A DNA stretch of 10,754 bases from an uncultured Lachnospiraceae bacterium (GCA_947177515.1 CAMWUU010000088.1:1-10754); one strand, 5' to 3'. Shown: positions 1-7,346, counted from the first letter of the stretch. The notes: generated by a model not told the origin, from the sequence alone. Translations and numbers: made by a program.

Positions 1-76
1 GAAAATCGACCGTAACTTCGTAATCCCTACCACCTTTTACAATATTTGTAACTAACCCAACCCCGAATTTTATGTG
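1..76 (-). pseudogene. pcrA: in-frame continuation of the PcrA C-terminal domain beyond the stop
   Basis: Reading the minus strand in the pcrA frame past the TAA at 77-79 gives 25 further codons with no stop up to the window edge. The peptide begins HIKFGVGLV and later contains GGRDYEVTVDF. Together with the preceding GDTV it matches the usual PcrA/UvrD C-terminal pattern, roughly GDxVxHxKFGxGxV followed by an acidic or aromatic strand. In this family the domain is a small Tudor-like fold that contacts RNA polymerase. Its sequence has not drifted, so the stop is recent, suppressed or an error. The true end of the gene lies outside the window. Confidence 0.75.
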
Positions 77-2215
77 TTATACCGTATCCCCCAAGCCATA
101 ATATAACGGCTTTAACGAAGCCTCCCCGAATTGTCTTCCCATAAAATGAGGGGAGGCAACATTTTGTTGGGGAGAGCCGGAAGTGAGTTTTGCGCCGCGG
201 ATGGAATCCGGCCTGTAATTTCCTTTTGGCAGCAGGGAAGTCCCGCGTCCGTTCCCGCGATAATTAAGCAGGTAGCGGGGGATTTCCTCTATAAAACGGG
301 AAATGCGGTTAAACTGTGTTTCGCCGCGCAGCATGCGCATCCTTGCACAGGAGAGTTTAAGTTCTTTCATGGCGCGCGTAATTCCGACATAGCAGAGCCT
401 GCGCTCCTCCTCGACCAGTTCAGGATCCGTCCCGTTGATTGACATATAGCTCGGGAAAATCCCATCCTCCATACCGCAGAGATACACATACGGGAATTCA
501 AGTCCCTTAGCGGAATGGAGCGTCATAAGTACAACAAAATCGCTGTCTTCTGTTAAATGATCGACATCGGCCACCAGTGCCACTTCTGCCAGGAAACCGG
601 CCAGTGTCGGCTCCCCGGCGGTTTTTTCGTAGGCAGCCAGTTTACTGACCAGCTCGTCAATATTTGCCTTTCGCTCGGCTGCGGTTTCCTCGTCCTCTGT
701 TTCCTCGATCTCTGTCAGATAACCCGTTGCCTCCAAAAGTTCATCCACCAGATTGCCCAGGGAATAATCCGGGGAGGAAAGTTTGCTTTTAAGACCCTCA
801 ACCAACGCGGAAAAAGAGGAAAGTTTTGCGGCAGCGCGTCCAATCCCTGGAATATCTTCTGCGTGGAGCAGTGCAGTGTAAAAGCTTACACCGGCATCCT
901 GTGCCCATGCATCGATGCGGTCGATTGTTGTCAGGCCGATGCCGCGCTTTGGGACATTGATAATGCGCTTAACTGCAACGGAATCCTGCCCGTTGTCGAT
1001 GGTCTTTAAGTAGGCGAGAATATCTTTGACCTCCTTGCGCTGGTAGAAATTGATACTTCCGATCACTTTGTAGGGGATGCCCTGCAAAATCAGTTTTTCC
1101 TCAAGGACGCGGGACTGGGCATTTGTCCGGTAGAGAACGGCGAAATCGCGCCAGGAAGGGGGATTTTGCTGCTGCATATGCCCGATAATATCCGCGACAA
1201 TCGCCCCCGCCTCCTCAAAGTCCGATTCATATTGTGCAAAGGAAACAGGGCAGCCTGCACCATTTGCAGTCCAGAGCCTTTTTTCCTTGCGTCCCCGGTT
1301 GTGGGAAATCACTTCGTTCGCAGCTTCCAGAATATTCTCGGTTGAACGGTAATTTTGTTCCAGTTTAATAACAGAAGCCTCCGGGTATTCTTGTTCAAAA
1401 TCCAGGATATTGCGGATATTTGCGCCGCGGAATTTGTAGATCGACTGGTCATCGTCCCCGACCACACAGAGATTGTGCCATATTTGTCCGTCCTCGTCCG
1501 TATAGTTGGCAAGCAGGCGGATCAGCTCAAACTGAGCCGTGTTGGTGTCCTGGTACTCGTCCACCATAATATAGCGGAAACGGTGCTGATAGTAGGAAAG
1601 CGCATCCGGCTGCGTTTGGAATAACTCGACGGCAAGAAAGATAATATCATCGAAATCCAGCGCGTTATTTGCTTTTAAGCGTTTCTGGTATTCGGTGTAG
1701 ACGCGGGCGCACTGTTCCTTATCAAAATCGCCCGCCGCCTGCCTAAAAAAATCCTCCGGGGAAATTAGTGCGTTTTTAGCGGCGGATATCATGGTCTGCA
1801 GCGAGCGTTCTTTTGTAGTTTTTGTGTCAATATTTAAAATTTTGCAGACTTCGTGCAAGAGCGATTTTGTGTCATCGGTATCATAGATAGTAAAGTTATG
1901 TTCATAACCTAGCAGGTTGATATAGCGGCGCAGAAAACGCACACAACTGGAGTGGAAGGTGGAAACCCAGATATTTTCCGCCCCGTAGCTAACTAGCTTA
2001 TCCACTCGCCCGCGCATTTCCTTGGCAGCTTTGTTGGTAAAGGTAAGCGCTAGGATTGAGAAAGGGCTTACACCCTGTTCCTCAATCAGGTAGGCGATAC
2101 GATGGGTAAGTACGCGGGTTTTGCCGGAACCCGCCCCCGCAAGGATCAACAGGGGACCTTCCCCGTGCTGTACCGCCAATTTTTGTTCCGGGTTTAAAGT
2201 ATCATAAATACTCAT
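77..2215 (-). CDS. pcrA: ATP-dependent DNA helicase UvrD/PcrA, C-terminally truncated by a stop
   Basis: Superfamily 1A 3'-5' DNA helicase, which acts in nucleotide excision repair, replication restart and removal of stalled complexes. The 712-residue protein shows all core motifs: Walker A GAGSGKT (residues 27-33), the TFTNKAA segment (58-64), STFHS (85-89), Walker B DEYQDTN (219-225), GDDDQSIYKFRGA (253-265), QNYRST (287-292), LHSAKGLEFP (566-575) and YVGITRA (609-615). The start at 2215 is chosen because the known family start MSIYDTLNPEQ lies there, with an AGAGG ribosome site 8 bases upstream (2224-2228). The longer frame to 2374 would run into the HAD gene. The HAD gene ends 40 bases upstream, so the two are probably cotranscribed. 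The frame ends at TAA 77-79, immediately after residues GDTV, which is the beginning of the family's C-terminal Tudor-like domain. That domain continues in frame after the stop. Confidence 0.95.
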   Translation of the reverse strand: MSIYDTLNPEQKLAVQHGEGPLLILAGAGSGKTRVLTHRIAYLIEEQGVSPFSILALTFTNKAAKEMRGRVDKLVSYGAENIWVSTFHSSCVRFLRRYINLLGYEHNFTIYDTDDTKSLLHEVCKILNIDTKTTKERSLQTMISAAKNALISPEDFFRQAAGDFDKEQCARVYTEYQKRLKANNALDFDDIIFLAVELFQTQPDALSYYQHRFRYIMVDEYQDTNTAQFELIRLLANYTDEDGQIWHNLCVVGDDDQSIYKFRGANIRNILDFEQEYPEASVIKLEQNYRSTENILEAANEVISHNRGRKEKRLWTANGAGCPVSFAQYESDFEEAGAIVADIIGHMQQQNPPSWRDFAVLYRTNAQSRVLEEKLILQGIPYKVIGSINFYQRKEVKDILAYLKTIDNGQDSVAVKRIINVPKRGIGLTTIDRIDAWAQDAGVSFYTALLHAEDIPGIGRAAAKLSSFSALVEGLKSKLSSPDYSLGNLVDELLEATGYLTEIEETEDEETAAERKANIDELVSKLAAYEKTAGEPTLAGFLAEVALVADVDHLTEDSDFVVLMTLHSAKGLEFPYVYLCGMEDGIFPSYMSINGTDPELVEEERRLCYVGITRAMKELKLSCARMRMLRGETQFNRISRFIEEIPRYLLNYRGNGRGTSLLPKGNYRPDSIRGAKLTSGSPQQNVASPHFMGRQFGEASLKPLYYGLGDTV

Positions 2216-2255
2216 TGAAATAACCTCTCTCAATATATTTTTATAGGCGGGGCAA

Positions 2256-3068
2256 TTAACATCCCCCGATTGGAACTTTGGGATCACGCATCCGGCGGTC
2301 ATAAAAACGTTCCAGGGTGTCCTCGACACAGCGGGTGTGAAGGCGGTAACGGCTAGAAATCTCCGGCGCGGCATTCTCCATCACAAAGCCAAAGCCAACT
2401 AGGGAGAGCATTTCAAGGTCGTTGTAATTGTCACCGAATGCAGCAGCCTCGTCCGTTTTTATGGATAGGGAGCGAAGAAGTAAGGAAAGAGCCGCTCCCT
2501 TGTTTACGTCCTCCCGGACGAAATCAATCCATTTGGAATCACTTACCGTACATTTAAACCGATTGCCCCAGCGGGAGAGAAAGTACGGTGCGGAATGTGT
2601 GATGCCGGCACGCCGGTAAACAGAAACTTTGATAATTTCCTCCGGGATTTCAGCAAGGCTGCGGATAACGCAGACATTGTTTTTTACGGTATTTTGCATA
2701 TGGTCTAAAAACTGGCCGCTCTTTGGCAGCACGTAGGAAGTGGATTCCCCCGAAATCAGTACTTCGCAGTCATTTTGTGCAAGGATGTCCGCGATTAGCG
2801 CCTCTGTGCTTTCCGGTTCCATGCAGGCTTTGGCGATGGTTTTACCCTTGTAAACCACAAACGCGCCATTCTCGCACAAAAATGCCATCCTGTCTGCGGC
2901 AGCACCAAAAAGGCGCAAAAGGTTCGGGTACTGACGGCCACTCGCCGCCGCGAAAATAATACCGCATCCTGCAAGGCGCAGGATCAGCGGGATAGCGCGC
3001 GGGGTCAGTGTCTGCGCACCATTTTGCAGCAGGGTGCCGTCTAGGTCAGATGCAATCAGTTTTATCAT
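2256..3068 (-). CDS. Cof-type HAD-IIB family phosphatase
   Basis: Haloacid dehalogenase superfamily hydrolase of the Cof/YidA type, 270 residues, the normal family length. The nucleophile motif is DLDGT (Asp8 and acid/base Asp10). Motif II is SGR at 43-45, the cap-proximal ENGA sits at 66-69, the motif III lysine is probably Lys200 (VNKGAAL), and the metal-binding motif is GDNYNDLEML at 222-231. All catalytic positions are intact, and the C2B cap lies between about 85 and 190. Such enzymes dephosphorylate sugar phosphates, pyridoxal phosphate or nucleotides, and the substrate cannot be read from sequence. The start at 3068 has a GAGG site (3079-3082) with a slightly long 10-base spacer. The gene is first in a minus-strand unit with pcrA and has its own promoter at 3198-3226. 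Confidence 0.92.
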   Translation of the reverse strand: MIKLIASDLDGTLLQNGAQTLTPRAIPLILRLAGCGIIFAAASGRQYPNLLRLFGAAADRMAFLCENGAFVVYKGKTIAKACMEPESTEALIADILAQNDCEVLISGESTSYVLPKSGQFLDHMQNTVKNNVCVIRSLAEIPEEIIKVSVYRRAGITHSAPYFLSRWGNRFKCTVSDSKWIDFVREDVNKGAALSLLLRSLSIKTDEAAAFGDNYNDLEMLSLVGFGFVMENAAPEISSRYRLHTRCVEDTLERFYDRRMRDPKVPIGGC

Positions 3069-3099
3069 GATGGGTCGGCCTCATTTCTTTTTTATGTAT

Positions 3100-3156
3100 G
3101 GCAAATACCGGGATTTATACGGTAAAATGCCGGTTTTGATGTGACAAACACTTGTC
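3100..3156 (-). promoter_or_regulatory. two hairpins in the leader of the HAD-pcrA unit
   Basis: If transcription starts near 3190, the HAD transcript carries a leader of about 120 bases. It contains a short perfect hairpin, 3143-3156 (5-bp stem, 4-base loop), and a longer imperfect one, 3100-3131, with outer GGCA/TGCC and inner ACCG/CGGT stems separated by an internal loop. No known riboswitch class was recognised and no U-tract follows, so these are not terminators. Their role is unknown. Confidence 0.3.
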
Positions 3157-3197
3157 TTTGTATGCCGGGTCCGAATACAAACACGAACTCACTTTCG

Positions 3198-3226
3198 ATT
3201 ATAACAGAGATGGAAGAAAACTGCAA
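3198..3226 (-). promoter_or_regulatory. sigma-A promoter for the HAD-pcrA unit
   Basis: On the minus strand, a perfect -10 TATAAT (3198-3203) is preceded by TGT, making an extended -10. After a 17-base spacer comes a weaker -35 TTGCAG (3221-3226). Transcription would start near 3190, leaving a long leader before the ATG at 3068. Identified by consensus only. Confidence 0.6.
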
Positions 3227-3236
3227 ATAATTTTGC

Positions 3237-3265
3237 TTGCTATTTTGCCCGAATGCGTGCATAAT
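3237..3265 (+). promoter_or_regulatory. sigma-A promoter for the MATE transporter gene
   Basis: The -35 TTGCTA (3237-3242) and -10 CATAAT (3260-3265, five of six consensus bases) are separated by 17 bases. Transcription would begin near 3272, about 30 bases before the start codon. The -35 box lies only 10 bases from the -35 box of the opposite-strand promoter, so the two promoters are back to back. Confidence 0.5.
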
Positions 3266-3298
3266 GGATAGAAATAAAAAGAAACAGGAAAAAGAGGG

Positions 3299-4633
3299 AT
3301 GAAAACAATGTTTACCAAGGAAGATTTGCGCAGGCTGATTCTCCCGCTGATGGTAGAACAGCTTTTGATTGTTATGGTCGGCATGGTGGATACAATTATG
3401 ATCAGCCCATGCGGGGAGGCTGCGGTTTCCGGTATTTCACTGGTTGATTCAATCAACATACTCCTGACTGGTATGTTCTCGGCGCTTGCTACGGGCGGTG
3501 CGGTTGTCGCGGCGCAGTATCTCGGACATAAGGAGAAGGAGAGGGCGTGCCGTGCAGCGGACCAGTTGCTTTTGTCCGTGCTTGCAGTATCCGGGGTGCT
3601 GGTGGTGGTTTCGCTGGTGGGAAATTATGGTATCCTGCGTATGATTTACCGCAAAATTGACGCGGACGTTATGGAAAACGCAAGGATATATTTTTATCTG
3701 TCAGCAATTTCTTATCCGTTCCTTGCCGTCTATTCCGCAGGGACTGCACTGTTTCGGGCGATGGGGGATTCAAAGATTTCCATGAAGACTTCTATTGTCA
3801 TGAATGCAATCAATATTGTGGGTAATGCAATACTGCTCTACATATTTGATCTTGGTGTATTTGGGGCGGCACTTGCCACACTGGTTTCAAGAATTGTAGC
3901 CGCTATTGTTGTAACAAAGCTTTTGTTAAATCAGAAACGGCAGATCCATCTAAATGCGAAGCTTAGGCTTGGGTTTTATCCCGAGATGATACGGCGCATT
4001 CTGCGAATTGGGATACCCAATGGCTTAGAAAGCAGTATTTTCCAGATTGGCAAGCTGATGGTAGCGGGTATGGTTTCAGGGTTTGGCAAGACAGCGATCA
4101 CGGCGAATGCGGTTGCAAATACAATCTGCTCTTTTGAGGTTATCCCGGGCAATGCGATAGGGCTTGCCATGATTACGATTGTCGGACAGTGCGTCGGGGC
4201 GCAGAGCGCGGAAGATGTAAAAAAATATACCAAGAAACTGATGGGCTATGCCTATGTAGCAGTTTTTGCCGTTAATGTGCTGGTAGTAGGACTCCTTAAC
4301 CCCATCTGTGCAGCATATCAGCTACTGCCTGCCACAGAAGAACTGACCAGAAAGATTATTTTGTATCATAGTGTCTGCTGCGTGCTGATCTGGCCATCGT
4401 CCTTTACGTTGCCGAATGCATTGCGCGCGGCGAATGACGTGAAGTTTACGATGCTTGCCTCCATTAGTACCATGTGGATTTTCCGTATCGGTTTAAGTTA
4501 TGTTCTGGCAGTAACATGCGAATATGGGGTACTCGGTGTCTGGGTAGCCATGACCGTGGACTGGCTGGCGCGCGCCGTGGTTTTTATTGTTCGGTTTGCT
4601 TCCGGGCGCTGGCGCAGACATGCGATGATATAA
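3299..4633 (+). CDS. MATE family multidrug/toxin efflux transporter
   Basis: Integral membrane antiporter of the multidrug and toxic compound extrusion family, 444 residues, the typical length for 12 transmembrane helices. Visible features are the conserved N-terminal segment LILPLMVEQLL, the MVDTIMIS stretch in helix 1, hydrophobic helices throughout, RAMGDSK at 153-159 in the first half, and the matching RAANDVK in the second half, which reflects the internal duplication of the fold. Such proteins export cationic drugs or metabolites using a sodium or proton gradient; the substrate is not predictable. Two starts are possible. ATG 3299 has AGGAA 8 bases upstream, while ATG 3308 has the stronger GAGGG (3294-3298) 9 bases upstream and would give a protein 3 residues shorter. 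The next gene follows on the same strand after 60 bases. Confidence 0.93.
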   Translation: MKTMFTKEDLRRLILPLMVEQLLIVMVGMVDTIMISPCGEAAVSGISLVDSINILLTGMFSALATGGAVVAAQYLGHKEKERACRAADQLLLSVLAVSGVLVVVSLVGNYGILRMIYRKIDADVMENARIYFYLSAISYPFLAVYSAGTALFRAMGDSKISMKTSIVMNAINIVGNAILLYIFDLGVFGAALATLVSRIVAAIVVTKLLLNQKRQIHLNAKLRLGFYPEMIRRILRIGIPNGLESSIFQIGKLMVAGMVSGFGKTAITANAVANTICSFEVIPGNAIGLAMITIVGQCVGAQSAEDVKKYTKKLMGYAYVAVFAVNVLVVGLLNPICAAYQLLPATEELTRKIILYHSVCCVLIWPSSFTLPNALRAANDVKFTMLASISTMWIFRIGLSYVLAVTCEYGVLGVWVAMTVDWLARAVVFIVRFASGRWRRHAMI

Positions 4634-4693
4634 GGTGTGGTCAATGGCAGGCTGGGGGAACCTAGAATATGTTTGAGTAAGGAAAGGTACAAT

Positions 4694-6223
4694 ATGGGAA
4701 TTGAATTATATCAGAAACTGGAACGGGGGGAGGAACCCCGCAGGACACTGGCTGCTTTAAAGGAGGCGCTGCGCGGCGAAAGCGGAAAAAAGGAGCGGGA
4801 GGAAATTCTTGCCCATTGCTGCGGTGATTTTTCTGCCCTTGCCGTATGTTTTTCCTCAGAGGATGCAAAAGCGCGCAAGAACGCGGCGCTTGTGGCGGGG
4901 GAACTTGCGGTGGGGGAGCTTTTGCCGCTTCTTTGGGAAGCCTACAATGCTGAGGAAACACGTTTTGTAAAAAGCGCCTATCTTGAGGCGATAAAACATT
5001 ATGATTATACCGGGCTTTTGCCAGGTTTAAAGCAGGCGCTTGCCCGTGTAAACGCTCAGGAAGTGACAAAGGAGAGCCGCAAGCATTTGCAGGAGGAGCG
5101 GATGCTTTTGCGGGAACTGGTTGCGGCGAAAGAAAGCGTAAAATGGCACCGCTATAAAGGGGAGGGGATCGTTTCTGACCTGGTGCTTACAACGAACCGC
5201 AACCACCGCCATGTACTTTTCGGGGAGCTTGGCGCAGTCAGGAAGAAGGAATTTGGGGCGGGCGTGATTGTGCAGGTAAAGGAACCGGAAAAACTTCTAG
5301 CACTGCGCACCTTCGAGGAAATGTTTTTTGTTCTGCCAGGCGCAAAGGTGCTGCCTCCAAAGCCGGAGGAGGCAGCAGAAATGCTTTTGCAGGCAGGGAT
5401 TGTAAAATATTTACAAATTAGGCATGAACAAAACGGTACGCCCCTGCGTTTCCGTATTGAAATGCGGGGAAAACTGCCGCTTGAGAAGCGTGGTCTTTTT
5501 GTGCGCCGCATGGCGGCTGTGCTTGAGGAGGGTTCTTCCGGAATGTTGGCCAATGTGACGGAGGGCTATGAGTTTGAGTTGCGCTTAATCGAGGCGAAGG
5601 AAGGCGGTTACCGTGTATTAATCAAGCTTTTCACACTTTATGACAGGAGGTTTTCCTATCGGCAGAAAACGATTTCTACGGGGATGCGCCCAGCCAATGC
5701 AGCATTATGTATGGCACTTGCGGATCTTTTCGGGGGGACGGATGGAACATCCTTCTTTAATAGGAACGCACGCGTGCTTGACCCTTTTTGCGGTGCCGGA
5801 ACTATGTTGATTGAGCGGGCAAAGCGCGCCCCGGTTAAGGAAATGTTCGGGGTTGACATTCTTTCGGAAGCGGTGGATTGCGCCCGCATCAACACGCAGC
5901 TTGCGGATGTGAAGGCAAATTATATACACCGTGATTTCTTTACGTTTACTAAGGAGGAGCCATTTACGGAAATAGTGACGGATATGCCTTTTACGGTTAC
6001 TGGGGAGGAGGAAAAAGAGCGGGGGATCGAAGAACTTTACCGCCGCTTTTTCCTGTGTGCGCCAAAATTTTTGTGTGAGGACGGCAGGATGTTAATTCTC
6101 ACACATGACCGGGCGCTGGTGCGCCGGTATGCGCCACGCAATTTTACATGTATTAAGGAATTTGAACTCTCAATGAAGGAGGGCAGTTACCTGTTTTTGT
6201 TCCGGAAGGGAACGGGGTATTAA
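4694..6223 (+). CDS. HEAT-like/THUMP-like SAM-dependent methyltransferase, probably an RNA guanine-N2 methyltransferase
   Basis: The 509-residue protein appears to have three parts. Residues 1 to about 140 are helical and alanine/leucine rich, with repeats like those of HEAT proteins. Residues about 150-345 look like a THUMP-type RNA-binding region. Residues about 350-509 form a class I methyltransferase with the AdoMet-binding motif DPFCGAGTM (from Asp363), an acidic motif II (FGVDILSEA) and a motif IV DMPF at 430-433. The D-x-P-F form, rather than the common DPPY, resembles the DLPFG motif of eukaryotic THUMPD3-type tRNA m2G enzymes, so base N2 methylation of tRNA is the best guess. The start at 4694 is chosen for GGAAAGG 6 bases upstream; the frame opens at 4637 but those 19 residues do not look coding. 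It may be cotranscribed with the MATE gene. Methyltransferase is certain, target RNA is inference. Confidence 0.85.
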   Translation: MGIELYQKLERGEEPRRTLAALKEALRGESGKKEREEILAHCCGDFSALAVCFSSEDAKARKNAALVAGELAVGELLPLLWEAYNAEETRFVKSAYLEAIKHYDYTGLLPGLKQALARVNAQEVTKESRKHLQEERMLLRELVAAKESVKWHRYKGEGIVSDLVLTTNRNHRHVLFGELGAVRKKEFGAGVIVQVKEPEKLLALRTFEEMFFVLPGAKVLPPKPEEAAEMLLQAGIVKYLQIRHEQNGTPLRFRIEMRGKLPLEKRGLFVRRMAAVLEEGSSGMLANVTEGYEFELRLIEAKEGGYRVLIKLFTLYDRRFSYRQKTISTGMRPANAALCMALADLFGGTDGTSFFNRNARVLDPFCGAGTMLIERAKRAPVKEMFGVDILSEAVDCARINTQLADVKANYIHRDFFTFTKEEPFTEIVTDMPFTVTGEEEKERGIEELYRRFFLCAPKFLCEDGRMLILTHDRALVRRYAPRNFTCIKEFELSMKEGSYLFLFRKGTGY

Positions 6224-6252
6224 GAGAGTGCTAACCGCCTGGGGGCAGGAAG

Positions 6253-6483
6253 GTGATTGGTGTGATCCAGATTCCAAAGATTGAGCTGATCTACGCGATT
6301 GTGGAAGGAGCGGACACAGCAGGAATCGGTGTGGCAATGGGCATATGGATGGCACTGCGAAATTGGGATAAATTGGAAATTACGCCCTGGCGGGATACCG
6401 GGGAGAACGTTGCGATGCTGACCTTAGTCACCTGTGAGAATAACGGGACGCAGCGGCTGATTGTGCGCTGTGTTATCAAATAG
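6253..6483 (+). CDS. mini-ORF derived from a sortase, lacking the catalytic core
   Basis: A 76-residue ORF on the same strand between two conserved genes. Its first part, GVIQIPKIELIYAIVEGAD, reads like the N-terminal strands of a sortase (G-x-I-x-IPKI-x-x-x-x-PIVEG). Its last part, LTLVTCENNGTQRLIVRCVI, reads like the sortase C-terminus with catalytic Cys (Cys61) and Arg (Arg68). The roughly 80 residues normally between, with the AGHR catalytic histidine, are missing; the protein has no histidine at all and no membrane anchor. It should therefore have no transpeptidase activity. The frame is open and has an AGGAAGG site. GTG 6262 is 8 bases from that site and is the likelier start by spacing; GTG 6253 is given here because the sortase-like similarity begins there. 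Either a deletion remnant or a small protein of new use. Confidence 0.5.
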   Translation: MIGVIQIPKIELIYAIVEGADTAGIGVAMGIWMALRNWDKLEITPWRDTGENVAMLTLVTCENNGTQRLIVRCVIK

Positions 6484-6506
6484 GTTCTATGGGAGGGAGG
6501 AAAGGG

Positions 6507-7223
6507 ATGGAATGTAAAAAGATTGTGTGGCTTTTAAAAGAGGAGTCGGGGACACTAATTGATTTTGATATGGCGGCGGCTTTCCTTGGATGTGGGAACA
6601 ATCCGCTGCCCGGGGATATGATGGAGGAAATGCGGGAGGTGGCGGATATGCTTATCCCAACCTTAGAACCGCGTTATATGTTCCAAATGATCGCAATTTC
6701 AAAGGAGTGGGAGAATGGGATTTCTGCAAAGTTTTTGGAGGGAGGAAACCTGGTACTTTCCGGGAAATCAATCCAAAAGCACCTTAAAGAAACGGCGACT
6801 GCGGTGGCGGGATGCCTGACACTGGGGGAAGGAGCTGACCGGATAATCGGGCTTTTGCAGGGCGAGGGGCATATGTTGAAGGCGCTTTTTGCGGATGCGC
6901 TGGCCAATGCCGCGGTTGAGAAGTTGCGTGTAAGGCTTGAGCAGGATGCGGCAGAAACACTGGATGTTTCGGTTGGGTGGCTTTTTGGTATCGGTTACGG
7001 GGATCTGCCAATTGAATTACAGCGGGATTTTCTTTTGTGTATGGGCGCGCAGGAGAGCCTGCGGCTTGCGGCAACCGAAAAAATGATACTTTGTCCGTCG
7101 AAATCCGTGACCGGATTCCTGAACATCAAAAAAGGGATGGAAAATGCCAAGGAAGCCTGCAATGGCAGGTGCAGTGTCTGTCCCGGGCGCGAAACCTGTC
7201 ATATTTTTGGCGGAAAACCTTAG
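6507..7223 (+). CDS. stand-alone methionine synthase (B12-dependent) activation-domain protein
   Basis: The 238-residue protein resembles the C-terminal AdoMet-binding reactivation domain of cobalamin-dependent methionine synthase MetH. Matching elements are the glycine-rich GYGDLPIELQRDFL (163-176) and CPSKSVTGFL (196-205), together with an ATAVAGCLTLGEG segment (97-109). In many clostridia MetH lacks this domain, and a separate protein methylates oxidised cob(II)alamin using AdoMet with reducing power from flavodoxin or ferredoxin; no metH is in this window. Two oddities: the family's AdoMet motif R-x-x-x-G-Y has Leu159 in place of Arg, and the C-terminus holds four cysteines (218, 222, 225, 231). 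The start at 6507 is set by GGGAGGGAGG ending 6 bases upstream; ATG 6489 would overlap that site. It lies 23 bases after the sortase-like ORF and is probably in the same transcript. Confidence 0.82.
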   Translation: MECKKIVWLLKEESGTLIDFDMAAAFLGCGNNPLPGDMMEEMREVADMLIPTLEPRYMFQMIAISKEWENGISAKFLEGGNLVLSGKSIQKHLKETATAVAGCLTLGEGADRIIGLLQGEGHMLKALFADALANAAVEKLRVRLEQDAAETLDVSVGWLFGIGYGDLPIELQRDFLLCMGAQESLRLAATEKMILCPSKSVTGFLNIKKGMENAKEACNGRCSVCPGRETCHIFGGKP

Positions 7224-7242
7224 AAAAAGTATTGTTTTTTTG

Positions 7243-7270
7243 TTGACAATTCGAAATATTCTAATAAAAT
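7243..7270 (+). promoter_or_regulatory. sigma-A promoter of the rsmD-coaD operon
   Basis: A perfect -35 TTGACA (7243-7248) and -10 TAAAAT (7265-7270, five of six) are separated by 16 AT-rich bases. It starts 20 bases after the stop of the previous gene and marks the boundary of a new operon. The leader before the rsmD start is about 70 bases. No hairpin-plus-U terminator for the upstream gene was seen, only a T-run at 7234-7241. Confidence 0.75.
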
Positions 7271-7346
7271 AGGAGATAGTGGGTTTTGGCGTACCAGGGT
7301 GGGAAGCGTTTTTATACGTTTGGCAGGAAAGAAAAAGAGGTTCTTG

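Noticed and set aside
77..79. Recoded TAA (alternative genetic code) as an explanation of the pcrA stop
   Set aside because: Other genes here, such as the MATE and methyltransferase genes, end normally at TAA, so a general reassignment is excluded.
557..1009. 150-codon ORF on the plus strand inside pcrA
   Set aside because: It is antisense to conserved helicase sequence and its product resembles nothing; a shadow frame.
2216..2374. N-terminal extension of the PcrA frame to 2374
   Set aside because: It overlaps the HAD gene, has no family similarity, and a good ribosome site serves the normal start at 2215.
4637..4693. Upstream extension of the methyltransferase frame
   Set aside because: Weak ribosome site at 4637 and a non-family-like peptide; ATG 4694 has GGAAAGG at proper spacing.
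7234..7241. T-run as a terminator after the activation-protein gene
   Set aside because: No GC-rich stem precedes it; it is more likely an upstream element of the rsmD promoter.
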